In this document: one piece after another, positions 18,214-26,606 of the stretch
Layout of the letters: every line of letters begins with the position of its first letter
Numbering within the stretch: the first letter of the stretch is position 1
Assembly (NCBI GenBank): GCA_963719135.1
Contig: CAVRAZ010000011.1
Location: forward strand, 186,001 to 250,000
Direction: 5' to 3'
DNA from: CAVRAZ01 sp963719135
GTDB taxonomy: Bacteria; Pseudomonadota; Gammaproteobacteria; DSM-19610
Length of the DNA stretch: 64,000 nucleotides
The notes under the pieces: generated by a model
Seen by the model: only the letters and a program-made list of their open reading frames with translations
Databases searched by the model: none
What the model was told of the DNA's origin: nothing
Program-made: the position numbers and the translations under genes

Positions 18214-18969
18214 ATGCAAAGAATCCTGGCGACGCTGTCCATTCTAGCACTCCTGGCCGCGATGCCGGCGCCGGCCCGTGAGGTGCACACGCTGAGCGTC
18301 GACGCAAGCGATCAGGTCGACATCCGCGTGTATCCGACCCAAGGCGGCTCGCAGTTGCTGCTGGGCTTCCCGTGCGACGAAGGCAAGAGCCTGTCCGAAG
18401 AGGCCACCGCCAGTTCGCTGTCCAAAGACGGCATCGAAGTCTGGATGCCGGACATGCTGTCGGCCTACATGCTGCCCAACGTGCGCAGCAGTCTCCAGCA
18501 GATTCCCACCGAGGCGCTGGTTGCGCTGGTTGACGATGCCGCCAAAACCGGCAAGGACGTCTATCTGATCGCCAGCGGGCCGGACACCGAACTGGTGTTG
18601 CGCGCGGCGGCGGCGTGGGAAGCGGCGCATCCGCAGGGCGGCGCACTCAAAGGGGCGATTCTCTTGTTCCCGCGCCTCAACGCGACGGAACCGGAGCCGG
18701 GCAAGCCGCCGGAGTACGTCGCCGCCGTCGGCACGACCAAGCTCCCGATGCTGGTGCTCGAAGGCGAGCGCACACCGAACCGCTGGGGCATCGGACATCT
18801 GACCAAGGCGCTGGAACGCGGCGGCAGCCCCGTCTATGCAAAGCTGATTCCCGACGTGCGCGGCTACTTCTTCAAGCGTGACGACGCCAACATGCCGGAG
18901 AATGTCGCCACCTCGCAGTTGTCCGGCCTGATCAAGGCCAGCCTGTTCTATTTGCGGAGCGCGCACTGA
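18214..18969 (+). CDS. Exported alpha/beta-hydrolase-like protein, unknown function
   Basis: A 251-residue protein with a signal peptide (MQRILATLSILALLAAMPAPAR cut near residue 21). The remainder has the strand-helix pattern of an alpha/beta hydrolase (LLLGFPCDEG, DVYLIASGPDTELVLR, GAILLFPRL, PMLVLEGERTPNRW). There is no GxSxG nucleophile elbow: the matching place reads ASGPD, so catalysis is doubtful. It overlaps the next gene, a TlpA-like protein, by one base, so the two are probably made together and may act in the periplasm on redox or cytochrome maturation. I cannot assign a family name with confidence. Confidence 0.6.
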   Translation: MQRILATLSILALLAAMPAPAREVHTLSVDASDQVDIRVYPTQGGSQLLLGFPCDEGKSLSEEATASSLSKDGIEVWMPDMLSAYMLPNVRSSLQQIPTEALVALVDDAAKTGKDVYLIASGPDTELVLRAAAAWEAAHPQGGALKGAILLFPRLNATEPEPGKPPEYVAAVGTTKLPMLVLEGERTPNRWGIGHLTKALERGGSPVYAKLIPDVRGYFFKRDDANMPENVATSQLSGLIKASLFYLRSAH

Positions 18970-19460
18970 TGCTGCGAGCCATGCTGCTGATCGCCGCCCT
19001 TGCGTTCACCGGCGCCGCCGACGCCCTGAATCTGAAACCGGTCGAGGATGTCGCCACGCCGCCGCTCGATCTGACCGACCTCGAAGGCAAGACGCACAGC
19101 CTCGATGCCTACAAAGGCAAGATCGTACTGGTACAGTTCTGGGCCACCTACTGCACGCCGTGCCGCAAGGAAATGCCGTCGATGAACCGGCTGCTGAAAA
19201 AGATGGGCGACGACTTCGTCATACTCGCGGTGAACATGGGCGAACCGCGCGACGCCATCGATCAGTTCGTCAGTGAAGTGAAACCGGAATTCCCGATCCT
19301 GCTGGACCCCGACGGCGAATCCATTGGCGCCTGGCAGGTCTTTGCAGCACCGTCGAATTTCATACTCGGGCCGGACGGCCGGATTCGGTACACGCTTTTC
19401 GGCGGCGTCGAGTGGGATTCCGACGAACTCGTCACGGCGCTCAAGGCGCTGAAGCAATAA
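18969..19460 (+). CDS. TlpA/ResA-like periplasmic thiol-disulfide protein
   Basis: Exported thioredoxin-fold protein of 163 residues: signal peptide (1-18), then the AhpC/TSA-Redoxin type core with active site WATYCTPCRKEMP and cis-Pro region APSNFILGPDG. Such proteins reduce disulfides in apocytochromes c or other periplasmic partners. Unlike the CPPC of typical TlpA and ResA it has CTPC, which may shift its redox potential. It overlaps the exported hydrolase-like gene by one base. A second TlpA-like gene lies at 36.7 kb, and several c-type cytochromes in the window are possible clients. Confidence 0.85.
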   Translation: MLRAMLLIAALAFTGAADALNLKPVEDVATPPLDLTDLEGKTHSLDAYKGKIVLVQFWATYCTPCRKEMPSMNRLLKKMGDDFVILAVNMGEPRDAIDQFVSEVKPEFPILLDPDGESIGAWQVFAAPSNFILGPDGRIRYTLFGGVEWDSDELVTALKALKQ

Positions 19461-19486
19461 GGCCGCGCCCAGGGCGGGCCGGCGCG

Positions 19487-19723
19487 TCAGCGCGTTTCCC
19501 AGGCCTTCTCGCGCATCCGCTGGTAGTCTTGGTACGCTTGCCGCTCGCAGTCCGCGCCCGGCGTTTCCTCGCACTGCTGTTGATTCACGTTCTGCAGCGT
19601 CTCATAGGTGGTGCGCTTCCAGGCCTCCGCGGAGCAGCCCGCGGCGCAGGCCGCCAGCAACACGACCAGACTCCGCCATCCGGATCGGCCGGCCGCGCGC
19701 GCGGGTCTTGCGATTAATGACAT
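19487..19723 (-). CDS. Small lipoprotein, unknown function
   Basis: A 78-residue product with a basic N-terminus, a hydrophobic stretch and a lipobox (LLAACAAGC) whose Cys near residue 30 would be lipidated. The mature part (about 49 residues) is polar, with two Cys (QQCEETPGADCERQAY) and a YQDYQRMREKAWE tail. This looks like small DUF-type lipoproteins with a short helical domain. ATG 19723 is used. It ends 27 bases from the convergent TlpA-like gene and sits just downstream of tag. Confidence 0.6.
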   Translation of the reverse strand: MSLIARPARAAGRSGWRSLVVLLAACAAGCSAEAWKRTTYETLQNVNQQQCEETPGADCERQAYQDYQRMREKAWETR

Positions 19724-19751
19724 GGCTCGAGCTGCCTCAATCTGACGTCAT

Positions 19752-20330
19752 TCAGGCCAACGCGGCACATTCCGCGTGACGGAAACAGCTTACCAGATGA
19801 TCGTTGACCATGCCCGTCGCCTGCATGTGCGCGTAGACGATGGTCGGACCGACGAACCGGAAGCCGCGCTGTTTCAGGTCCCTGCTGAACGCCGCGGAGA
19901 CCGGCGTCGACGCCGGTATCTGCCCGGAACTGCGGAACCGGTTTACGATGGGCCTGCCGTCGACGAAGCGCCAGAGATACTCGTTGAGACTCCCGAACGC
20001 ATCGCGCACGCCCAACACCGCGCGGGCGTTGCCGATCGCGGCCTCTATCTTGGCCCGGTTGCGCACGATGCCCGGGTCGGCCAGCAGTTTCTCGACACGT
20101 GCTGCATTGAAGCGCGCGACTTTGGCTGCGTCGAAGCCGGCGAACGCCTTGCGGTAACGATCGCGCTTGCGCAGGATCGTGATCCAGCTCAGCCCCGCCT
20201 GGGCGCCCTCGAGCACCAGAAATTCGAACAGTGTCCGATCGTCGTGAAGCGGAACGCCCCACTCACTGTCGTGATACGCCGTGTAGAGCGGATCGTCGCC
20301 GCACCAGGCACACCGGCGGACCGGACTCAC
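19752..20330 (-). CDS. tag: DNA-3-methyladenine glycosylase I
   Basis: Base-excision repair enzyme removing 3-methyladenine from alkylated DNA. GTG 20330 is chosen because the family starts right before the zinc-binding RRCAWCGDDPLYTAYHD segment, giving 192 residues. The open frame extends further upstream without family similarity. Zinc ligands Cys and His at both ends (RCAWC...YHDSEWG and NDHLVSCFRH), the helix-hairpin-helix region (ARVEKLLADPGIVRNRAKI) and the base-pocket motif GLSWITILRKR are all present. The gene is flanked by small uncharacterised genes on the same strand. Confidence 0.92.
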   Translation of the reverse strand: MSPVRRCAWCGDDPLYTAYHDSEWGVPLHDDRTLFEFLVLEGAQAGLSWITILRKRDRYRKAFAGFDAAKVARFNAARVEKLLADPGIVRNRAKIEAAIGNARAVLGVRDAFGSLNEYLWRFVDGRPIVNRFRSSGQIPASTPVSAAFSRDLKQRGFRFVGPTIVYAHMQATGMVNDHLVSCFRHAECAALA

Positions 20331-20355
20331 GTACGGCCCCCGGGCGCGGCCCGTC

Positions 20356-20865
20356 TCAGGCGACGGTGCGGCTTCTCGCGACCACGGCAAGTCCCAGCAG
20401 CGCGGCTGCAAACAGATATAACGACGGCGCCCGCAGTCGCAAGCCGCGGGCCGGGATACGATCGCCGCAACCGGCGGACGCCGGCGGCTGCCCATAAGGG
20501 TCGATCGAATCCGTCAGTGCCCATAGCCGGTGTCCGTCAGACGCGGCCGCGGACGCCGCGGCACCCTCGGTCGTGAGCGCCTGTGCAGCGAGACCATACA
20601 GCGAACCATCGGCGGTGTCGACCGTGCCGCCGGGGTGCGTGCAATCCGGTTCGGCGCCGCCGGTCAACGTGCCCTGGTTGAACGGCGCGCCGCGATCGGT
20701 CGTCCCCTCGAACGCACCAATTTCAGTCGCCCGCGCACCCTTGTAAGTCGTGCCGGCCGTTTCCGCCTCGTCGATGACCGCGGCACAAGCGCGGTCGGCC
20801 GCCGCGGCCATGGCCAGCAGGCAGACGATATGAATCGCGTACGTGTGACGCGTGCTGTACGGCAT
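20356..20865 (-). CDS. Exported protein with C-terminal membrane anchor, unknown
   Basis: A 169-residue product from ATG 20865. It has a signal peptide (HIVCLLAMAAAADRACA), a central Gly/Ala/Thr-rich and acidic region of about 100 residues without recognised domain, and at the end a hydrophobic helix followed by basic residues (LYLFAAALLGLAVVARSR). This signal-linker-helix-Arg layout resembles proteins sorted by exosortase- or rhombosortase-type systems, but no PEP or GlyGly motif precedes the helix clearly. Two Cys in the centre (DCTHP and AGCGD) could form a disulfide. No homologue is recognised. Confidence 0.5.
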   Translation of the reverse strand: MPYSTRHTYAIHIVCLLAMAAAADRACAAVIDEAETAGTTYKGARATEIGAFEGTTDRGAPFNQGTLTGGAEPDCTHPGGTVDTADGSLYGLAAQALTTEGAAASAAASDGHRLWALTDSIDPYGQPPASAGCGDRIPARGLRLRAPSLYLFAAALLGLAVVARSRTVA

Positions 20866-21076
20866 ACTGCTTAACCCCCTGTTTGTGCATTGCAAATCGA
20901 TAGGACCCGCAAACTGCCGCGTACCGGCCGGAGTCTCCGGCAACAACGGGTACGGCGCCGGCCTGCCGAACGGGCTGATGACTGCGTCGGAGCCCACAGA
21001 GCACCGGGCAGTTTTCGTGCCGCACGCAGTGCTCGATCAACGGAACGGTTGCGGGCCGAGGGCCCCGGCCGACGGC

Positions 21077-22048
21077 CTACTTGCTGCCGAAGATCACGTC
21101 GAGCCCGAAGCTGATGCCGGCGGTGGGATTGAAATCCTTGTCGTCATAGAAGGCGAGCTGCGGCGTGATGCCGAGGTACAGCCAATTTCGCCAGATATGC
21201 CGGCGAAACTGCACCGAGATGACCGACTCGTTGTATTGATACTTCGGGCGGGTTCGGAATCGGTGCACCCACCCGTAGGCCATCACGATCGATTCGGGAA
21301 GCTGGTGAAACAGCGTCGCGCCGATCTCGAAGCGATAGCCGGGGTCCTCCTGCCGCCAGCGACCGTCGAACGTGTAGCGCAGCAACATGCGCGAGGAAAA
21401 CCCGCGTTCGAGATCGAAGCGGGTCGACGATTCCCAGCCGCGCTGGGTTATCCAGATCACGCGTTGCGTAAAGCGCCCCAGCCAGTCGCCAAGCGGCCGC
21501 GTGTAGCGCAGACGGGGACCGGCGAACAGGTCGGCACCGTCCACCTTGACGCCCAGGGCAAGGCTCAGATTCAGTTTTTCGCTGGCTTTGGCGTAGAAGC
21601 GCAAACCGGCCAGTGAATCGTTCGACTGGCTTGTGATGGATTGCGACAGCGTCGGCGCGTCGACCGTCACGTTGTCGGTTTCATCCGAACCGAAAAAAAG
21701 TTTTACTTTGCGGTCCAGGCTGGGCAGTTTGAAGGAAAGATTGAAACGCGTGTGCCAGCGGGCCGCCCGGCCTTCTTCGTTGAAAACATACTCGCCCAGC
21801 CGCAGCCGCGTAGCGGCGTCTTCCGCGACAAAGCGTTCATCGTAGAAGTACGCATCCATCTTGCGCGCGAACGCATCCAGACTCTCGCTGACCATCGCCT
21901 GCGACATTTCCACGCGCGACGTAATGGTCTCCGCGGCCGGCGGCGTTGCGGGAGCCTCCTCCGCCCAGGCATCGGTGATGAGCAGCAGACCGCACGCGAG
22001 CGCCCAGGGTACCCTGCGCCGGTGCAGCGGCCGCCGCCGGGAGTTCAT
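21077..22048 (-). CDS. Predicted outer-membrane beta-barrel protein, unknown
   Basis: A 323-residue exported protein (signal peptide ending near DAWAEE). After an N-terminal helical segment (EMSQAMVSESLDAFARKMDAYF) it shows alternating aromatic and polar residues typical of transmembrane strands: WHTRFNLSFKLP, GLRFYAKASEKLNLSLALG, GPRLRYTRP, FRRHIWRNWLYLGITPQLAFY, ending with a strand of the form ISFGLDVIF. This pattern, with an aromatic close to the C-terminus, fits an outer-membrane barrel. The start ATG 22048 overlaps the stop of the upstream acetyltransferase gene (ATGA), so the two are coupled. Confidence 0.6.
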   Translation of the reverse strand: MNSRRRPLHRRRVPWALACGLLLITDAWAEEAPATPPAAETITSRVEMSQAMVSESLDAFARKMDAYFYDERFVAEDAATRLRLGEYVFNEEGRAARWHTRFNLSFKLPSLDRKVKLFFGSDETDNVTVDAPTLSQSITSQSNDSLAGLRFYAKASEKLNLSLALGVKVDGADLFAGPRLRYTRPLGDWLGRFTQRVIWITQRGWESSTRFDLERGFSSRMLLRYTFDGRWRQEDPGYRFEIGATLFHQLPESIVMAYGWVHRFRTRPKYQYNESVISVQFRRHIWRNWLYLGITPQLAFYDDKDFNPTAGISFGLDVIFGSK

Positions 22049-22524
22049 TCCACCAGCAGGCATCGCAGCGGAAGCATCGCCGAATCCCCGAACCCGTGCC
22101 GCCGGTAGAACTGCTGCGCCGCCGTATTGTCCGCACCGGTCAACAGCGTGACGCGCAACAGCCCCCGCTCGCGCGCATACTGCAACGCATGGCCGACGAG
22201 CCGCGTGCCGATGCCGCGACCGCGATGCCCGGGCGCGACGATCAGGTCTTCGAGCCACGCCGCCGGCCCTCCCAGCGCCGTCGAAACGGTATTCAACAGA
22301 CTAACCATGCCGCGAATGTCGTCGCCTTCGCGCGCGACGAAGATACGGCCCGTTTCCGGCCGTTGCAGAATCAATGTCAGGCCGGCGCGCTGCGCCGCGG
22401 CATCGGGGCTGAAATCCGGCTCCCGGTCGAACAGGATCGCCAGCAGTCCGCACAGTGCCGGCACGTCCGCGAGCCGCGCCGAATCGACGACGAGCGGTTT
22501 CACGCCCGCCGCGGCCGTGCCCAC
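22045..22524 (-). CDS. GNAT family N-acetyltransferase
   Basis: A 159-residue acetyltransferase of the GNAT superfamily. The acetyl-CoA binding motif A is clear: DLIVAPGHRGRGIGTRLV with the R/Q-x-x-G-x-G/A pattern (HRGRGIG), followed by the motif B segment NTAAQQFYRRHGF. Substrate unknown. It may acetylate a small amine or a protein N-terminus. Its last four bases overlap the start of the predicted outer-membrane protein gene. The gene upstream on the same strand encodes a coiled-coil protein 31 bases away. Confidence 0.85.
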   Translation of the reverse strand: MGTAAAGVKPLVVDSARLADVPALCGLLAILFDREPDFSPDAAAQRAGLTLILQRPETGRIFVAREGDDIRGMVSLLNTVSTALGGPAAWLEDLIVAPGHRGRGIGTRLVGHALQYARERGLLRVTLLTGADNTAAQQFYRRHGFGDSAMLPLRCLLVE

Positions 22525-22555
22525 ACTGCCTGTCGCAACCGCGTCACGAGGTGCG

Positions 22556-23659
22556 TTACATCACCCAGGAAATGCCGCTGCCGATCAACAGACCCAGCAT
22601 CAGCGCACCGATGATCGCGCCCAGGAAACCATGCTGATTCATCGAGTCGTCGTGCAGCAGGTTCTCGGTCGTCGCGCGCAGCTTGCTGGTCTCCTCGCGC
22701 GCCTGGGCCAGCGACCCAACGGCTGCGTCGCGTTCGCTCCTCAGTTGTTCCAACTGCGTCTTGAGCACGTCGATCTCGCTGTCTCTGGCGCGCAGGACTT
22801 CGTTTTCCAGCTCGCTGCCGGTCAGCGTTTCGACTTCGCCGACGGCATCCTTCGCGTGTTTGAGCGTCTGCTCGAGTTCCTCGATCTGGCGCGTCGTCGC
22901 CTGCAGAAGGCTGGATTCCAGTTCGTCGAGCTGCTGCGCCAGCGCGTCCCGCTCCGCGGTGATTTCGCCGATGCGTTGCTCGAGGCCGGCGAGCTGCTCC
23001 GCCTGCGCGGCCCGAGACCGGTCGAATTCCTGGCGCGCGCCTTCGAGTTCGGCCTTGAGCGCCTCGTGGTCGGCGCGCGTCTGCGCGTGCGCCTGCTCGA
23101 CGGTGGCGATCTGCTGCGTCAGCGCATCGCGTTCGCTGTGCAGATTCTGCTCGCGCCCCTGCTGCGTCTGCAGATCATCCATCAGCTTCTGCACGGTCTG
23201 TTCCAGCGTACTGAACTGGTTGTTGCGTTCGTTGAGCGTTTCTTCGATACCCTGGCGGCGGGTGATGTCCTCCTGGAGGATCTGTATCTCGCGCTCGAGC
23301 GCGCTGGCCTGCTCGAGCTTTTCGTTGTATTGCGCGGTCAAGGCATCGAGCTGCTGTTCCAGTTCGGCGCGCAGCTTCTGCTCGGACTGGAGCTGGCTAT
23401 CCAGCTCGCGCGCCGCCGTCTGCTCTTCCTCGCGTACCTTGCTCAGCTCGCCGCGGACAGCCTCGATATCGTTGCGCGCCTGCGACAGTTCGGCCTGGGT
23501 GGAATCCCGCTCGCTGGCCAGCACGCTCGCCCGCTGTCCGAGTTTCCGGTAGGCCGTGCGCACCGACAGCAGCTCGCGTTCGAGTTCCCGCGAAAGGTCG
23601 AGCGTGCGCTGCTGCATGGCCTTGAGCGTGTTTCGGACTTCATACCCTTGCGTGTTCAC
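22556..23659 (-). CDS. Tail-anchored long coiled-coil protein
   Basis: A 367-residue protein from GTG 23659 (ribosome binding site GAGGAT seven bases before). Residues about 10-335 are almost entirely heptad coiled coil rich in Glu, Gln, Leu and Arg (for instance LEREIQILQEDITRRQG, GLEQRIGEITAERDALAQQL). The C-terminus is a single glycine-rich membrane helix (FLGAIIGALMLGLLIGSG) with only three residues after it, so it is a tail-anchored protein with a long rod in the cytoplasm. Proteins of this shape often act as spacers or scaffolds for cell-pole or division machinery; no specific family is recognised. The open frame extends upstream but without coiled-coil character. Confidence 0.65.
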   Translation of the reverse strand: MNTQGYEVRNTLKAMQQRTLDLSRELERELLSVRTAYRKLGQRASVLASERDSTQAELSQARNDIEAVRGELSKVREEEQTAARELDSQLQSEQKLRAELEQQLDALTAQYNEKLEQASALEREIQILQEDITRRQGIEETLNERNNQFSTLEQTVQKLMDDLQTQQGREQNLHSERDALTQQIATVEQAHAQTRADHEALKAELEGARQEFDRSRAAQAEQLAGLEQRIGEITAERDALAQQLDELESSLLQATTRQIEELEQTLKHAKDAVGEVETLTGSELENEVLRARDSEIDVLKTQLEQLRSERDAAVGSLAQAREETSKLRATTENLLHDDSMNQHGFLGAIIGALMLGLLIGSGISWVM

Positions 23660-24309
23660 AATTTGAATCCTCGTATTGTTACCGGCATGCCCGGGCCGGC
23701 GCCTCACCCCCGCCGAAAGTCCGGCCCGTTCCCCGCCCGGGCCCGGCGCTGCGAACGCCGTCGCCAACTCACGAAGACACGCCGAGCAATCTCCACTCGC
23801 CGATCCTTCGTGCTGCGCCCGTGCCAGGTAGTCTGCAGAGGGTTCGCCGGACGGATTTGCAGACCGGACGAATCGCCGGGAATTATCCTGCGACACAGGC
23901 GCATGTACAACACCCCTGGTCACCCGCTGTTGTCCCACATCAACAGTCCAACCGTCGCGGGTGTCTGGAAGCCGGGTTTTCCAAGCCTATTTTTGCTTCG
24001 TTTTCGCGGCGTTGACGTGCATCAAGAGCACCATCCTTTGTCACATCGGAGGCCGCGCCGACGGCGACTGGCCGCCCGTTGCCGGGTGCCCGACCGTCCG
24101 CCGTCGCCAAAGAACGCCAGGCCCGAACCGTTTTCCGCATCCTTGGCCAGCGGGCATCGGTCCGAAAGGACGCGCCCTGTGCGGTCGGCACGACGCAGGC
24201 AGATCGAACTTGGCATTGCGCGGCCCGAACTGGTAACGTGACAAACCGACGCAGGGGCGCGCACGTCCGCCCCGTCACGCCGCCGCCAGGAATCCAGTGG
24301 GAACACCCT
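23660..24309. other. Intergenic region without recognisable gene
   Basis: A 650-base gap between the coiled-coil gene (minus) and the P460 remnant (plus). Open frames cross it but lack ribosome binding sites, family similarity or membrane signals. Together with the remnant next to it, the stretch may be a degraded gene region. No repeat arm or terminator was found. Confidence 0.4.
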
Positions 24310-24588
24310 ATGCGACTGTTGCTGACATTCCTGCACACTCTCTTCACCGGCGTCCCCGCGTTCGCCGCCGACCCCGTGCCGCGGTCTCCCAACGGCATCG
24401 AATTTCCGGCCGGCTATCGGGACTGGCGCGTCCTATCGATGGCGCAGCGCCTGGACAATCGCACCCTGCGCGTGATCCTCGGCAAGGATGAAAACCTGGC
24501 CCGGGAGTGCATCGCCTGTCACACACCGGTGAAGAACGACAACTGCGTGTTCAGGATCCCCGCCCCGTTTTGCGCCGCGAGCCGCTGA
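24310..24588 (+). pseudogene. Internally deleted cytochrome P460 remnant
   Basis: A 92-residue open frame with a signal peptide (MRLLLTFLHTLFTGVPAFA) followed by the typical start of a cytochrome P460 family protein (SPNGIEFPAGYRDWRVLSM, DNRTLRVILG) and then directly by its end, with the haem motif CIACH (ECIACHTPVKNDNCVF). In intact members about 80-100 residues lie between these blocks, including the distal pocket and the Lys cross-link region. The joint falls after RVILG. The frame is open, so a short haem peptide could still be made, but P460-type hydroxylamine or NO chemistry is unlikely. No full copy is seen nearby. Confidence 0.65.
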
Positions 24589-24625
24589 ACGTGCGCCGCG
24601 CGGAACGCCGACGCCGCCCAGCCCG

Positions 24626-25597
24626 ATGATTCGCGCACGTCTCTACGATCCCCTGTCGCAGTCGCTGCAGACCGGCGACGAAAGCCTGGTCGATCGCTGG
24701 GCCGAAAACCCGAACAGCCTGCTGTGGCTGGATCTGGAGGACGTCGAACCCGTGCAGGAAGGGCGCCTGATGGCCGCGCGTTTCGGCATCCATCCGCTGG
24801 CGATACAGGATGCGCAGCGCGAGCGCCACCCGCCGAAGATAGAGCGCTTCGAGGCCTATACTTTCATCCTGTTCAAGTCCCTGCGCGACGACACGGACGA
24901 GGTCGAATGCCGCACCGATCAGCTTGCGTTGTTCGTCAGCGATCGTTGCCTCGTCACGCGGCACGCGCGCGCCTCGGCGCTGGTGGACCAACTCATGGCC
25001 GCCGCGGAACGCGACGCCGCGCTGATGGCGCGCGGTTCCGGTCACCTCGCGCTGCAACTGTCGAATCTGGTGGTGCGCCGCTATGTCGATCTGGTTCTGG
25101 GCATGGAGGCGCGACTGGACGCGCTGGAGCAGCAGATGTTCGACCACCCCGACGATGCGTTGCTGGCGCGCTTGATCGCCTACAAGAGCGAGTTGAAGAA
25201 ACTGCGCCGGGTATTCGCCTATCACGAGCAACTGCTCAAGTCGATCGCCCATGAACCGACGCCGGGCATTCCGCCGCAGCTCGGTCATGAAGCCCGCGAC
25301 GTTTACGAACAACAGGAAAGAGCCGGCAGCCTGAGTATGCTGTACTACGAACTGGCGAGCGATCTGGTCGACGGCTACATATCGCTGGCGTCGCACAAAC
25401 TGAACCAGATCATGAAAGTGCTCACCATCGTGACCGTGATCTTCGTTCCGCTGGGGCTGATCGCGGGAATCTACGGCATGAATTTCGAGCACATGCCGGA
25501 ACTGCATTCGCGCTTCGGCTATTTCGGCGTGCTGGCGTTCATGGCGCTGCTGGTCGTGGTGCTGCTGTACCTGTTCCGCCGCCGGCGGTGGATGTGA
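24626..25597 (+). CDS. corA: Magnesium/cobalt transporter CorA
   Basis: Inner-membrane Mg2+ channel of 323 residues, forming pentamers. The N-terminal cytoplasmic domain (1-255) has the expected mixed fold and long stalk helix (LSNLVVRRYVDLVLGMEARLDALE). Two C-terminal membrane helices surround the selectivity motif YGMNFEHMPE (about residues 287-296). The very C-terminus is basic (FRRRRWM), typical of the family. It starts at ATG 24626. A repeat element follows after 44 bases. Confidence 0.93.
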   Translation: MIRARLYDPLSQSLQTGDESLVDRWAENPNSLLWLDLEDVEPVQEGRLMAARFGIHPLAIQDAQRERHPPKIERFEAYTFILFKSLRDDTDEVECRTDQLALFVSDRCLVTRHARASALVDQLMAAAERDAALMARGSGHLALQLSNLVVRRYVDLVLGMEARLDALEQQMFDHPDDALLARLIAYKSELKKLRRVFAYHEQLLKSIAHEPTPGIPPQLGHEARDVYEQQERAGSLSMLYYELASDLVDGYISLASHKLNQIMKVLTIVTVIFVPLGLIAGIYGMNFEHMPELHSRFGYFGVLAFMALLVVVLLYLFRRRRWM

Positions 25598-26014
25598 CGG
25601 TTACATCCGGGAGTGGCTTTCAGTCAATCGCGAAGGCGAGGCCTTTTCACCGCAAAGTCGCGCCAAGGCGCGCGAAGTATTTCATGTCATTTCGCCGCTG
25701 GCATCCAGGCCATGAATCTGTCCGCCCGGTGTGACGTTCATTGCTTTGAGTGAGAGTGGAGTCTGACCAAGCCGGACAACGCTGCCGGATTGGTCACATG
25801 CCTCACACGCAGGCTCAGGCCGATATCCGGGTCGCTTGCCGCGAAAACATACTTCGCGCGCCTTGGCGCGCCTTTGCGGTGAATGGGGTGAAAAGGTTTT
25901 CCCTTCGCGCCCTCGGCGTCCTTCGCGGTTGACACGAGCAAAAAAAACTTCCGGGTGCAAACCCGGAAGCTTTCGAGCCAGAAACAACTATCCGCCGGCC
26001 GTGCCGGCGCGTTG
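25598..26014. repeat. Inverted-repeat intergenic element, copy B (25642-25933)
   Basis: The gap between corA and the cytochrome gene is filled by one element. Arms at 25642-25680 and 25849-25896 form an inverted repeat built on CACCGCAAAGGCGCGCC, a variant of the GC-type arm. A further GC-type arm follows at 25897-25933 (CTTCGCGCCCTCGGCGTCC). The interior of about 170 bases resembles that of copy C at 26.6 kb (shared CTGGCATCCAGGCCATGAA). No gene is present. Confidence 0.7.
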
Positions 26015-26323
26015 TTACTTGGAATTGGAGATCATGTACTCCATCGCCGCCTTCAGGTCGGCTTCGGAGCAATCCATGCAGGCGCCTTTCGGCGGCATGG
26101 CATTCTTGCCGTTCATGACGCTCTTCATCAAAGCCTCTTCGCCCGTGGCAATGCGGGGAGCCCAGGCTTCCTTGTCACCGAATTTCGGGGCGCCGGCCAC
26201 GCCCTGAGCATGGCAAAGGGAGCACTTGGAATCGAAGATGTCCTTGCCCTTGTCATCCGCATTGGCGGCGCCAGCGATCGACAGTGCAAGCCCAACTACT
26301 CCGGCAAAAAGAATTTTTTTCAT
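26015..26323 (-). CDS. Small periplasmic cytochrome c, c5 type
   Basis: Electron carrier of 102 residues: signal peptide (MKKILFAGVVGLALSIAGAANA) and one haem site CSLCH near residue 34. The distal Met lies in NAMPPKGACMDCSEADL, typical of cytochrome c5/c-555 with its extra disulfide. ATG 26323 (MKKILF) is preferred because GGAGT lies seven bases upstream. Such proteins carry electrons between bc1 and terminal oxidases or from sulfur or nitrogen oxidation. The gene is bracketed by two related repeat elements. Confidence 0.9.
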   Translation of the reverse strand: MKKILFAGVVGLALSIAGAANADDKGKDIFDSKCSLCHAQGVAGAPKFGDKEAWAPRIATGEEALMKSVMNGKNAMPPKGACMDCSEADLKAAMEYMISNSK

Positions 26324-26606
26324 CTGACTCAACTCCGATTGTTACTTGATTGACTACGGCCGGACCTTCCGGCCGTACGTTAGACCGTCACGACGGATGG
26401 GGGCAAATTATCCCTGTATTCGCAGGGCCTGTCACCCTTAGACAGGCGGAGGGGCAATAATTCCACCCCGGGAGGCTGGCGTCGCAGATCCCCGACGCAT
26501 GTGACTTCGTCACACAAGTCAGTGAGTTGGCATGATCTGGATCAAGTTCCGTGATCCATTCCGGGGAGCCCCCGATCATCAACCGCCAAGTACCCGAACG
26601 GACAAT

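Noticed and set aside
22127..24241. A 704-residue open frame on the plus strand
   Set aside because: It runs opposite the coiled-coil and acetyltransferase genes, has composition of a reversed codon pattern and no recognised domain; the minus-strand reading is clearly the coding one.
26532..26545. FNR/ANR-like box ATGATCTGGATCAA
   Set aside because: Good symmetry, but it is more than 200 bases from the nearest start codon and next to repeat sequences; kept only as a remark.
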